Positions 17,551 through 26,400 of a DNA stretch of 64,000 nucleotides are shown piece after piece. The notes under the pieces are model-generated. The model made no database searches. It had not been told where the DNA came from and saw only the letters and a list, made by a program, of their open reading frames with translations. Origin of the DNA: Variovorax saccharolyticus. GTDB lineage: Bacteria > Pseudomonadota > Gammaproteobacteria > Burkholderiales > Burkholderiaceae_C. The position numbers and the translations under genes were made by a program. Position 1 is the first letter of the stretch. Every line of letters starts with the position of its first letter. The stretch lies in contig NZ_JASZYT010000018.1 of NCBI RefSeq assembly GCF_030316765.1, forward strand, positions 1 through 64,000, given 5' to 3'.

Positions 17551-17931
17551 TCAGTCGTTTCGGCGACTCAGGCGCTCGCAGTAGTCGAGCAGCTGGTCGA
17601 TCTCGGCCGACTTGTCGAAGAAGGCGTCGGCGCCCAGTGCCTTGGAGCGGGCGCGGACATCGGGCGTGGCGTAGTTGCTCAAGACCAGCACCTTCTGGTG
17701 CGGTGCCCGGTGGCGGCAGGCGTCGACTACGCCGAGGCCATTGCCCTGGTCGAGGAACAGATCGACGATCGCCAGGTCCCAGTTCTCGCCGTGCTTGCGC
17801 AGCCAGCTCACGGCCTCGTCTTCGCCGCTGGCATGCGCCACCACGGTGGCATCGGCGATCTCCTCGAGAAAGCCGACGAGGTTGTCCCGGATGATGGGGT
17901 TGTCTTCGACCAGATAGGTCTTGAAAGTCAT
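17551..17931 (-). CDS. Stand-alone receiver-domain response regulator
   Basis: A 126-aa CheY-like protein consisting only of a receiver domain: acidic pair E9/D10 (YLVEDN), phosphoacceptor D57 (LAIVDLFLDQGNG), a conserved Ser in VLVLSNYA, and the lysine in DAFFDKS. There is no output domain and no kinase nearby, so it probably acts by protein contact or in a phosphorelay. ATG 17931 is chosen because the receiver fold starts there. Upstream in-frame ATGs near 17970-17973 would add a short tail, and neither choice has a good ribosome-binding site. It lies between gshA and the SDR gene. Confidence 0.82.
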   Translation of the reverse strand: MTFKTYLVEDNPIIRDNLVGFLEEIADATVVAHASGEDEAVSWLRKHGENWDLAIVDLFLDQGNGLGVVDACRHRAPHQKVLVLSNYATPDVRARSKALGADAFFDKSAEIDQLLDYCERLSRRND

Positions 17932-17987
17932 GATGGGGCGGCCAACAAAGTATGTTTGTGTCTTTGTTGCCATCATCCCGACTGCCG

Positions 17988-18005
17988 GGCCCACGCGGGT
18001 GGGCC
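17988..18005. other. Hairpin between gshA and the receiver gene
   Basis: GGCCCAC-GCGG-GTGGGCC: a perfect 7-bp stem with a 4-nt loop, 46 nt after the gshA stop on the minus strand. No T-run follows, so it is a weak terminator or a processing/stability element rather than a clear end of transcription. Confidence 0.35.
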
Positions 18006-18050
18006 TGGGCGGCCAACGCGGGTAGGCAGCCACCTACCCGGCGCGTCCGC

Positions 18051-19634
18051 TCAGAGGGAGGCGCGCTGGCTCACCGGCCCCGCAGGCGCATCGACCCAGT
18101 GGTTCTTGAAACCCAGGCGCGCCGGCGAGACGTACTGCTCGCGGTAGATCTCGAAGGGCATGCTGTCGCTCGCCTCGGTGCGCTTCTGCGCATCGATCGA
18201 GGTCTGGGTCATGCGCTCGAACAGTTCGCGCTGCGCATCCGGGAACGGCAATGCCAGCAGTTCGGTGCGCGTCTGCTCGGAGCGGGCCCGCACGAAACCG
18301 ACGAAGGAATCGTTGTGCGCCCGGCTCATGGCCTCCAGCACGCGGGCCGAGGGCAGCACGGCCGGGTCGCCCAGCGCCGCCGCGGCCGCCCGCACCGCAT
18401 CGGCGTGCTGCGTGCCGCCGCCATGCGCGGCGTCGAGCGCCTCGGCGATCGGTGCGAACTCCTCCAGCAGCTCGCCGCCCCACTCGGTCAGCGCGGCCTC
18501 GCGTCCGCCGCGGCGCAGCAGCAGGCCGGGCTCGCGTCCACGCGCGGCCGTCAGGTGCTGGTTGTGGGCCAGGTCGGCGATCTCCTCGCGGGTGTCGGGC
18601 GGGCTGTCGCTCAGCAGGCAGTGCAGCAGGAAGACATCGAGGAAGCGCATGGTCCGGGCATTGATGCCGACCGGCTCGAAGGGGTCGAGGTCCATCAGCC
18701 GCACCTCGACGTACTCGACGCCCCGTTCGCGCAGCGCGTGCAGCGGCCGCTCGCCCGGGTAGATCACGCGCTTGGGACGGATCGTGCCGTAGAACTCGTT
18801 CTCGATCTGCAGCAGGCTGGTGGCCAGCTGGTTGTAGTCGCCCCCCAGGTTGCGGATGCCGATCGCCTCGTAGGCCGGCCAGGGCCGGGTCAGCGCGTCC
18901 TGCAGCGAGGCGCCGTAGCCGTCCAGGCTGTTGTAGCTCACTGCCAGCGAGGCCTGCGCCTCGCTCTGGTAGCCCAGCCGCCCCATCCGCAGCGAGGTGC
19001 CGTGCGGCATGTGCATGCTGCCCTCGCCGAGCGGCTGCAGCTCGTGCGGCCGGCCGTCGACGAAGCTCGAACACAGCGCCGGCGAGGCGCCGAACAGGTA
19101 CAGCAGCAGGAAGGCGTGGCGGCGGAAGTTGCGGATCAGCGCGAAATACTGCTCGCTCGACACCTCGGGCAGCGACCAGTTGTAGTGGATCCCCGAGATG
19201 GTCTGCATGCGCCGCCCGTAGCGGTGGCTCAGCCCCATGCGGTAGACGCTCTTGGCCCGGCCGACGTTGGACGAGCCGTAGCGCCCGATCGGGATGGTTT
19301 CGTCGGTCGGCAGGCCGCAGGGCATGCTCGACACCCACAGCCGCTCGTCGCCGGCCTCGTCGAGCACACGGTAGGTGTACTGGTGAACCCGCACCAGTTC
19401 TTCGAGCGCGGCCTCGACGCTCAGGTGGGCGCCGGTGATGAGTTCGAGCTGCGATTCGCTGAAATCGGTCGTGATGTGGGGATGGGTGAGCGCCGAGCCG
19501 AGCGCCGCGGGATGCGGCGTCAGGGCCAGCTTGCCATCCGGTTGCGCCCGCAGGCTTTCCTTCTCGATCCCGCGCCGTACCCCCCGGAGCCGCGCAGGCG
19601 AGAGCGCGTCGAGGCGCTCCTTGAAGTTACTCAT
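18051..19634 (-). CDS. gshA: Glutamate-cysteine ligase
   Basis: Catalyses ATP-dependent formation of gamma-glutamylcysteine, the first and rate-limiting step of glutathione synthesis, in the cytoplasm. 527 aa, close to E. coli GshA (518). Recognisable signatures are RGIEKESLR near the N-terminus, TTDFSESQLELITG, FGASPALCSSF, GTSLRMGRLGYQS and YVEVRLMDLDPF. ATG 19634 (MSNFKERLDAL) has no strong ribosome-binding site. It is monocistronic or leads the receiver gene 117 nt downstream. gshB is not in the window. Confidence 0.95.
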   Translation of the reverse strand: MSNFKERLDALSPARLRGVRRGIEKESLRAQPDGKLALTPHPAALGSALTHPHITTDFSESQLELITGAHLSVEAALEELVRVHQYTYRVLDEAGDERLWVSSMPCGLPTDETIPIGRYGSSNVGRAKSVYRMGLSHRYGRRMQTISGIHYNWSLPEVSSEQYFALIRNFRRHAFLLLYLFGASPALCSSFVDGRPHELQPLGEGSMHMPHGTSLRMGRLGYQSEAQASLAVSYNSLDGYGASLQDALTRPWPAYEAIGIRNLGGDYNQLATSLLQIENEFYGTIRPKRVIYPGERPLHALRERGVEYVEVRLMDLDPFEPVGINARTMRFLDVFLLHCLLSDSPPDTREEIADLAHNQHLTAARGREPGLLLRRGGREAALTEWGGELLEEFAPIAEALDAAHGGGTQHADAVRAAAAALGDPAVLPSARVLEAMSRAHNDSFVGFVRARSEQTRTELLALPFPDAQRELFERMTQTSIDAQKRTEASDSMPFEIYREQYVSPARLGFKNHWVDAPAGPVSQRASL

Positions 19635-19696
19635 TTAGTTATCACCCATCGTTCTTTTGTGGGGACGGAAGGTAGCATGCCCGGAAAAGGCGCGCA

Positions 19697-19714
19697 GGCG
19701 GACTGAAATCCGCC
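19697..19714 (-). terminator. Weak terminator after the esterase gene
   Basis: GGCGGA-CTGAAA-TCCGCC forms a 6-bp stem just beyond the esterase stop codon (19722). On the minus strand it is followed after a GC spacer by CCTTTT. The stem and the delayed T-run make it a marginal rho-independent terminator. Confidence 0.35.
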
Positions 19715-19721
19715 GTTCGGC

Positions 19722-20384
19722 TCAGGCGAGTACTCGGAGCAAAAAGCGGTTCAGGTCGGCGATTTCCTCCATGCAGACCGAATGCTCCATCGGATAGTCG
19801 TGCCATTCGAGCGCGTAGCCCAGCGCCTGGAGCGCGTCGCGGCCATGGATGGCGCGGGCCATCGGCACCACGCCGTCGCGCTGGCCGTGGGCCTGGAAGA
19901 TCGGCGTCTGCTGGTTGGCCGGGCTGCGCTCGGCGGCGGTCGTGTCGGCCAGCGGCAGGTAGCCCGAGAGGCCGACGATGCCGGCCAGCCGCTCCGGATG
20001 GCGCAGGCCGGTCATGAAGGACATCGCGCAACCCTGGGAGAAACCGGCGATCACGATGCGCGAAGCCGGGATGCCGCGGGATTTCTCGTTGGCGAGCAGC
20101 GCTTCGATGGCGGCCTGCGAGCGGCGCAGACCGGCCTCGTCCTCGCGCTTGGCCAGGTCGGGGCCCATGATGTCGTACCAGGCCGGCATCCGGTAGCCGC
20201 CGTTGACCGTGACCGGGATCACCGGCGCGTTCGGGAACACGAAGCGCACCGGGCCGACCGCCGACAGGTCGAGTTCGTTGGCGATCGGCACGAAGTCATT
20301 GCCGTCGGCGCCCAGGCCGTGCATGAGGAGGACGGTGGCCGTCGGGTTCGGGCCGGTTTCGATTTCGATGGGTGGATTTGACAT
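19722..20384 (-). CDS. Carboxylesterase/phospholipase-family alpha/beta hydrolase
   Basis: A 220-aa cytoplasmic serine hydrolase of the Abhydrolase_2 (acyl-protein thioesterase-like) family. It has an oxyanion-hole region LLMHGLGADGNDF, nucleophile elbow GFSQGCAM, catalytic Asp in HGQRDGVVPMA, and histidine in WHDYPMEHSVC. Length is typical. Family members hydrolyse short-chain esters or lysophospholipids. The next gene downstream on this strand is gshA, 87 nt away. A divergent ferredoxin-like gene starts 112 nt upstream. Confidence 0.9.
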   Translation of the reverse strand: MSNPPIEIETGPNPTATVLLMHGLGADGNDFVPIANELDLSAVGPVRFVFPNAPVIPVTVNGGYRMPAWYDIMGPDLAKREDEAGLRRSQAAIEALLANEKSRGIPASRIVIAGFSQGCAMSFMTGLRHPERLAGIVGLSGYLPLADTTAAERSPANQQTPIFQAHGQRDGVVPMARAIHGRDALQALGYALEWHDYPMEHSVCMEEIADLNRFLLRVLA

Positions 20385-20496
20385 GGCCCCGAAGTTACCG
20401 CAGAAATCGCCCCCGGGCCCGACAGGACGGGCGCCCGGCCGACGCCGGAGGCGGCCGCGCGGTCCTAGGATCTGCCTTCAAGCGAAGGAAAAAGCA

Positions 20497-20823
20497 TTGA
20501 CCTCCTCCCATGATTCCGCGGCGCTGGCCGCCCTGCTCGTCAAGCCGAAATTCGGTGGTGCCGCCCTGGTCTGCGGCGACTGCGAACAGCGCAGCGACGG
20601 CCCGTCGAAGCTCAGGTCCAAGCAGGTGCGCAAGGTCTTCAAGCGCGAACTGCACCGGCTGCCGCTGCGGCTGCGCGTGGTCGAATGCAGCTGCCTCGGC
20701 ATCTGCCCGAAGAAGGCGATCGCGGTGGCGGTGCTCGCGAACGGGCGGCCGCTGGCGGCAGAGGTCCATTCGGAGGAGCAGGCCGAGCTGGCGGCCGCGG
20801 GGTTCGCCCGGTCTCTTGGATAG
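20497..20823 (+). CDS. Thioredoxin-like (2Fe-2S) ferredoxin-domain protein
   Basis: A 108-aa small protein with cysteines in CGDC (about residue 23-26) and CSCLGICPKKAI (about 62-68). This pattern resembles the thioredoxin-like 2Fe-2S ferredoxins, where the cluster is held by two Cys pairs. The proposed TTG start at 20497 is preceded at good distance by GAAGGA. A TAGGAT hexamer at 20466 could be its -10. No ATG in frame gives a credible alternative without a long basic extension. Partner enzyme is unknown. It is divergent from the esterase gene. Confidence 0.72.
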   Translation: MTSSHDSAALAALLVKPKFGGAALVCGDCEQRSDGPSKLRSKQVRKVFKRELHRLPLRLRVVECSCLGICPKKAIAVAVLANGRPLAAEVHSEEQAELAAAGFARSLG

Positions 20824-20924
20824 CGGGGCCGGTTTCCCCGGGGCCCGGCAGAATGGCGGTCGACACGCAAAGACCCACGCCGGGTCGCGCGCCGCCCGAC
20901 CCCACCGACCCTTCGCCAACCGAC

Positions 20925-22022
20925 ATGCACAGCTCCGCCGCCTCCCGCCATTTCTCCGGCACCTACGCCGAGGCCCGGCGCAAGTTCCTGGATGCCGCCG
21001 CCGCCGCCGGCGCCGAGATCGAATCCTTCGTGCTCGATGCCCACCGTGGCGCGCTCGGCGAGACCCTGGCCACCGATGTGGCGCGGATCGGTGCCGCCGA
21101 CGCCACCAGGCTCCTGATCGTCAGTTCCGGCACGCACGGCCCCGAGGGCTTCTGCGGCTCGGGCTGCCAGGTCGCGACCCTGCACGACGCCGAACTGCTG
21201 GCGCGGCTGGCGCAGGCCGGTGTCGCGCTGCTGCTGGTGCATGCGGTGAACCCGCACGGCTTCTCGCACCTGCACCGCACCAACGAGGACAACATCGACC
21301 TGAACCGCAACCACATCGACTTCGACGCGCCGCTGCCTGCCAACGCCGCCTATGCGGAGGTCGAGCCCTTCGTCCTGCCGGCCACCTGGCCGCCGAGCGC
21401 CGCCGACGAAGCCGCGATGGCCGCCTACATCGACCAGCACGGCATGCGGGCCTATCGCGCCGCGGTGACGACCGGCCAGTACGGATCGCCCGACGGGGTG
21501 TTCTATGGCGGCACCGCGCCGTCGTGGAGCAACCGGTGCGTGCGCGCGATCCTGCGCAAGTACGCGGCGGCCGCCAGCGACATTGCCTGGATCGACATCC
21601 ACACCGGCCTCGGCCCCTACGGCCACGGCGAGAAGATCTATCCGGGCCGCAATGCGGTGGCCGACCTGGCGCGCGCAAGGGCCTGGTGGGGTGCCGACGT
21701 CTTCGCCCCGTTCGAAGGCAACTCGGCTTCGGCCGACGTCTCGGGGCCGGTGGTGTCGACGGTCTACGACGAGTGCCCCCAGGCTCGCGCCACGATCATG
21801 GGCCTGGAGTTCGGCACCCTGCCCGACCTCGAAGTGCTGAACCGGCTGCGCGCCGATACCTGGCTCAGGCGCCATCCCGAAGCGCCGGCGGCGCAGCAGC
21901 GCGCGATCCGCCAGGACCTGCGCGACGCCTTCTACTGCGACAACGACGAATGGAAAGGCATGGTCATGGGCCAGACGCGCGTCGTGCTGCTGCAGACGCT
22001 CGAGGGATTGAAGGCGTCCTAA
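20925..22022 (+). CDS. DUF2817-family zinc-dependent peptidase-like hydrolase
   Basis: A 365-aa M14-like protein. H71 and E74 (GTHGPEG), H226 (WIDIHTGLG) and E295 (GLEFGT) form a credible zinc site and general base, as in carboxypeptidase-fold deacylases. DUF2817 proteins are uncharacterised; amidase or carboxypeptidase activity is inferred from the fold. ATG 20925 has no clear ribosome-binding site; an in-frame ATG at 20853 would add a Pro-rich 24-residue N-terminus. The gene is followed by a GC-rich palindromic repeat. Confidence 0.8.
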   Translation: MHSSAASRHFSGTYAEARRKFLDAAAAAGAEIESFVLDAHRGALGETLATDVARIGAADATRLLIVSSGTHGPEGFCGSGCQVATLHDAELLARLAQAGVALLLVHAVNPHGFSHLHRTNEDNIDLNRNHIDFDAPLPANAAYAEVEPFVLPATWPPSAADEAAMAAYIDQHGMRAYRAAVTTGQYGSPDGVFYGGTAPSWSNRCVRAILRKYAAAASDIAWIDIHTGLGPYGHGEKIYPGRNAVADLARARAWWGADVFAPFEGNSASADVSGPVVSTVYDECPQARATIMGLEFGTLPDLEVLNRLRADTWLRRHPEAPAAQQRAIRQDLRDAFYCDNDEWKGMVMGQTRVVLLQTLEGLKAS

Positions 22023-22023
22023 G

Positions 22024-22110
22024 ACATGGCCCCCACGCTCCCCCACTGCGTGTGGGTCGCTGCCCCCCGAGGGGGCCGCAGGCCGCCTTGGGGCGGCCCG
22101 GCGCCGGCCT
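22024..22110. repeat. Comamonadaceae-type intergenic palindromic repeat
   Basis: A GC-rich element between convergent genes with several dyads: GCCCCC-CGA-GGGGGC around 22061-22076 and GGCCGCC-TTGG-GGCGGCC at 22081-22098. Its first part (CCCACTGCGTGTGGGTCGC) and the following CCCCCGAGGGGG are familiar to me from many intergenic sites in Variovorax and Acidovorax. It may act as a transcript end or REP-like element. Only one copy is visible in this window. Confidence 0.6.
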
Positions 22111-22118
22111 GAACCGCC

Positions 22119-22916
22119 TCAGGAGAACTTCGGCGCGCGCCGCTCGCGCAGCGAAGCCACGCCTTCACGCACGTCGGGTCCCGCGAAGCCCATGAACTCT
22201 AGCGCCAGCGAGGCGTCGAAGGTCGGCCCGGCCTGGCGCAGCCAGTTGTTGAGCGCGTACTTGGTGAAGCGGATCGCGCTCTGGCTGCCGGCCGCCAGCC
22301 GGTCGGCCAGCTCGTAGGCCCGCGGCAGCAGGTCGGCCTCGTCGACCGCCAGCGAGACCAGCCCGATGCGCTCGGCCTCCTCGCCGCTCACCGGTTCGCA
22401 CAGCAGCAGGTGGTACTTGGCCTTCGCCATGCCGCACAAGAGCGGCCAGACGATCGCCGCGTGGTCGCCGGCGGCGACGCCCAGGCGGGTGTGGCCATCG
22501 ACGATCTTCGCCGTCCTGCTGGCGATCGAGATGTCGGCCAGCAGCCCGGCCACCAGTCCGGCGCCGACCGCCGGCCCGTGCATCGCGCTGACGATCGGCT
22601 TGTCGCAGTTGACGATGTTGTAGACCAGGTCGCGCGCCTCTCGCCAGACCCGGGTGCGCACGGCATCGTCGACGGCCATCTGCTCGACCATCGCGAGGTC
22701 GCCCCCGCCCGAGAAGCCCATGCCCTCGCCGCGCAGCACGGCGCAGCGCACGCTGTCGTCGGCCCCCACATCGCGCCAGATCTCGGCCAGCTCGCGATGG
22801 CCGTCATGCCCGGCGGTCGGCAACTTGCCGTTCGCCGCGCGCATCTGGATGTCGAGCACCGCGCCGGCCTCGCCGCGGCGGCTGATCGACAGGGTCCGAT
22901 AGTGGGCGTAATCCAT
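22119..22916 (-). CDS. Enoyl-CoA hydratase/isomerase-family protein
   Basis: A 265-aa crotonase-fold enzyme acting on a CoA thioester. The two oxyanion-hole regions are visible: GMGFSGGGDLAMVEQ and the HGPAVGAGLVAGLLADISIAS signature. The catalytic-loop glutamate of classical enoyl-CoA hydratase (GGTQRL context) is replaced by GDHAAIVWPLLCG, so the exact reaction (hydratase, isomerase or hydrolase) is open. AGGAG 8 nt upstream supports ATG 22916. It lies just downstream of a small secreted protein gene on the same strand. Confidence 0.85.
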   Translation of the reverse strand: MDYAHYRTLSISRRGEAGAVLDIQMRAANGKLPTAGHDGHRELAEIWRDVGADDSVRCAVLRGEGMGFSGGGDLAMVEQMAVDDAVRTRVWREARDLVYNIVNCDKPIVSAMHGPAVGAGLVAGLLADISIASRTAKIVDGHTRLGVAAGDHAAIVWPLLCGMAKAKYHLLLCEPVSGEEAERIGLVSLAVDEADLLPRAYELADRLAAGSQSAIRFTKYALNNWLRQAGPTFDASLALEFMGFAGPDVREGVASLRERRAPKFS

Positions 22917-22935
22917 GGTGCCGCTCCTGAAGTGA

Positions 22936-23358
22936 TCAGAGCTTGGCCGCGAGATCGCGGCACTGCTGCAGGTTGGTGTTGAACTTCGCCGCCATGCCGG
23001 GCTCGCAGGCCGAACTGGTGGTCATGATCCGGCACATGCCGACGACCAGGAAGTCCGACACCGCATCGGTGCACATCGGGAAGCGCGCCAGCGCGGGGTT
23101 GTCGCGCGTCTTGAAGCCCCAGCTGTCGGAGAAGCCCAGCATGCGGCCCATGGCGTCCTCGAAGTAGTCGCGGTCGCGCGCCGCGATGGCGGCCTCCATC
23201 GCCGGAAGCTCGCCGCCCAGGAAGCTCATCGCGGCCGCGGGAAATCGGTTGGCATCCACCTGCGCTCCCACGCCGGTGGCGGCGACGGCTAGCAGCAGCG
23301 GCGCGGCGATGCGCCCGAGGGTGGCAGGAAGGCGGGTGAGAAGGCGAAGGAGGTCCAT
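22936..23358 (-). CDS. Small exported protein, unknown
   Basis: A 140-aa protein with a hydrophobic signal segment (about 15-32) and likely cleavage after GVGA. The mature part contains four cysteines (PMCTD, GMCRI, SACEPG, LQQCRD), consistent with two periplasmic disulfides. I do not recognise the family. ATG 23358 has no clear ribosome-binding site. It lies between the autotransporter and the crotonase-fold gene, all on the minus strand, 86 nt and 19 nt from them respectively. Confidence 0.65.
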   Translation of the reverse strand: MDLLRLLTRLPATLGRIAAPLLLAVAATGVGAQVDANRFPAAAMSFLGGELPAMEAAIAARDRDYFEDAMGRMLGFSDSWGFKTRDNPALARFPMCTDAVSDFLVVGMCRIMTTSSACEPGMAAKFNTNLQQCRDLAAKL

Positions 23359-23444
23359 GGGTTGCGGTCTGGCGATGGCTTCGAAGGCCGCCCGGCACGG
23401 GCGGCCGCTGGAAGCGTATTTGAACCGAAACCCGGACCGCCGGA

Positions 23445-26400
23445 CTACCAGCTCAGGCGCATGCCGATCGAGCCCTGCACCGAGGACTTGACCTTGGCGT
23501 CGCCGCCCGCGTTGTAGAGCTGCCCGACTTCGCCGTAGAGCGTGACGGCGGGCGTCAGCGCCAGCGTCATGCCCCCCGCCAGTTCGGTCGAGGTGTAGCC
23601 GGCCGCGCTGGCGATCGGCGTGCTCGCCGCCGGACCGATGAAGGTCGCGACGTCGGTGCCGGAACTGGCGCGGTAGACGTTGAATCGGGCATAGGGCTGC
23701 AGCCGGCCGGCCGCGGTCGCGACCTCGCCCTTGACGCGCACGCCCAGGCGACCGATCCATCCGCCATTGGCATCCTGCGTGACCAGCGCGCCGCCGATCA
23801 GCACGTTGTCGAAGCTGTTGCTCTGCCGGATCAGCTGGGCCTGCGGCTCGATCGTCCAGCCCTCGGCCAGCGCGAAGGACTTGCCGGTCTCGATCGAGGC
23901 CGTGAGGCTGTTCGACTTGCCGTCGATGTTCAGGTTGCCGTTGGGCTGCACGGTATAGCGGTGGCGGCCGCCCTGCAGCACGGCATCGGCATAGAGGCCG
24001 TCGCTGCCGAGCCAGGTCGCGTAGCCGCCGAAGTAGCGCGACTGCAGGTCGTTGCTGCCGACCGCCGCGATCAGTCCGCGGGCGTTGCCGGCGACGTCGG
24101 CGTTGCCGTCCAGCGAGCCGACGAAGATGCCGGCGCGCCAGTTGCCGCTGGCCAGCAGGTCGGTGCCAGCCTGGACGCCGCTGACGTGGCCCTGGCTGTG
24201 CGCCGCGGCGACGCCGGCCTGCCGGATGTCCAGGTCGCTGTAGATCGCCCGCGCCCAGGCCTGCCGCCCGCCGCCTGGATCGCCGGCGGCGGCGCCGGCC
24301 GCGGGCGACAGCTCGTCGCCGACACGCCGGTGCAGATTGCCCAGCATCGCCAGGTCGGCCTGCCGCAGTTGCGCCGGCAGGGCCGCGAACAGCGGCACCT
24401 CGGCGCGGTAGGTCGGCACGCTCACCGGCGGCAGCGGCTTCGGCTGCGCCGCGCCGCCGTCTTCCAGCACCGGCGGCACCGTGGGCAGGGTCGGGGTGGT
24501 CGGAGTGGTCGGCACCAGCGTGGTCGTCGAGCGCAGGTACCAGTTCTCGCCGGCACCCGTCGCATCGGCCGCATAGAGGCGGTACTCGAAGGCGCCGGCG
24601 TCGACATGGCCGTTGGCCAGGGCGAAGGCATCGCGCGTGGTCTGCGCGGTCGTGGTGGCGCCGCCCAGGGCACTCACCACCTCGATGCCGTTGCCGGTGG
24701 TCTGGCCGCCGAGGCCGCCGAGGTTGGTGACGCGCACGGTCGTCTTGCCGCTGGCGCTGGCACCCGCGCCATTGAGCACCAGGCGATCGCTGAGGCTGCC
24801 GCTGCCGCCGAGCACCGTGCCCAGGCCCAGCACGCCGCCATTGCCGACATAGGCGCCATTCACGGTCAGCGTGCTGCCCGCCGCCGTGCCCAGCAGCGTG
24901 ACCGTGCCCGCGTTGCCGAGCGATGCAACGCTCTGGTTGAAGCCGCCCGTATCGAGCGTGGCGCCTGTCGCCACCGTGTGGGCCGACGAGGCGCTGAACG
25001 CCCCGGCAGCGCCGGCCTTGAGCGTGCCCGCGTCGACCCGCGTGGCGCCGCCGTAGCTGTTGGCGCCCGACAGCACCGAGGTGCCGCTGCCGATCTGGCG
25101 CAAGCTTCCGCTGCCGCTGATCGCGCCCTGCAACTGCAGGGTGTTCGAGCGGTTCAGGATCAGCGCGGCGTCGTTGCGGATGTCGCCCGTCACGCTGCCG
25201 CTGGTGCCGCCGGCGCCGAGTTGCAGGGCGCCGTGCGTGATGGTCGTCCCCCCCGCGTAGCTGTTGTCGGCCGTGAAGATGGTGGTGCCGGTCCCGAACT
25301 GCGTCACGCGGCCGCTGCCGCTGATCGGCGCGCTGAAAGTCACGGCGTCGGAGCGGTTGATGACCAGCGCGGCGTTGTCGACGATCGGCCCATCGACCTT
25401 GCCGGCCGCGAGGCCAGTGCCCAGCTCCAGAGTGCCGGCGCTGATGGTGGTGGTGCCGGTGATGGCCTGGTCGCGGGTCAGCGTCAAGGTACCGGCGCCG
25501 GTCTTCTCGATGCCGCCCGATCCGGTCAGCAGGCCGGTGTAGCTGGCGGCTGACGCCGACTGCACGAAACGCACGATCCCGTTGTCGGTGATCGCCAGCG
25601 GCGCAAAGCCGGCCGTGGTTTCGAGCGTGCCGGGCGCATCGACCGTCATGCTGCCGGTGTAGGCGCTGGCGCTCGTGCCCAGCACCAGCGTGCCGCCGGC
25701 CACGCGGGTGCTGGTGATGCCCGAACCGGGCAAGTTGTTCATGTAGGTCCAGGTCCCGCTGTCTTCCTTGACCAGGTTCTGGAAGTTGACGAAGCCCTTG
25801 CTGAAGCTATCGACCCCGGTGCCGGCCAGCGCCAGCGTGTTGTTGCCGCCGCGGCCATCGATGCCGTCGCGGATGAACGAGCCATTGTGAATGGTCAGCC
25901 GGTCGTCGCCGTCGGCGAAGGTCAGCGCCCCCAGCACCTGGCCCTTGTTGACGAAATCCAGCGCCATCGTGCCGCTCACGCCCATGATGTTGCTATAGGG
26001 AATGGTGGACTCGATGACGCCCGTTGCGCCATTGATGATGGTGTTGCGGCCGCTGGTCGCCTCGAACCAGAAGGCCCCGCCACCGGCGCCCGAGCGGATT
26101 TCGCCGTTGTTGACGATCACGTTGCCGGTGCCGATCGGGTTGATCGCCTCCGCCGTGCCCGACGAGCCGAGCGAGAGCACCTTGGCGCCCTGCCCGATCG
26201 TCAGGGTGTTGTTCGAGTGCAGTTCGATGGTGTTGGCGCCCGTGCCGTAGAAGCTGTTGGAACCGTCGAGGGCCGCATTCTGGACCGTCCCGCGAACCTC
26301 GATGCTGGAGCCGCTGCCGATGCTGATGGCGGTCTGGTTGCCGACGCTGACCAGCGCGCCCGGGTTCACGATCACCGAAGTGCCCGCCGGCGTGTCCGGG

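Noticed and set aside
17995..18050. Repeated GCGGGT-containing motifs before the gshA stop, considered as a riboswitch
   Set aside because: The region lies downstream of gshA on its strand and upstream of the receiver gene; no known riboswitch core is recognisable, only one short GC hairpin.
24310..26000. Repeats in the autotransporter, considered as a CRISPR or DNA repeat array
   Set aside because: They are degenerate protein-level strand repeats within one reading frame, without constant direct repeats or spacers.
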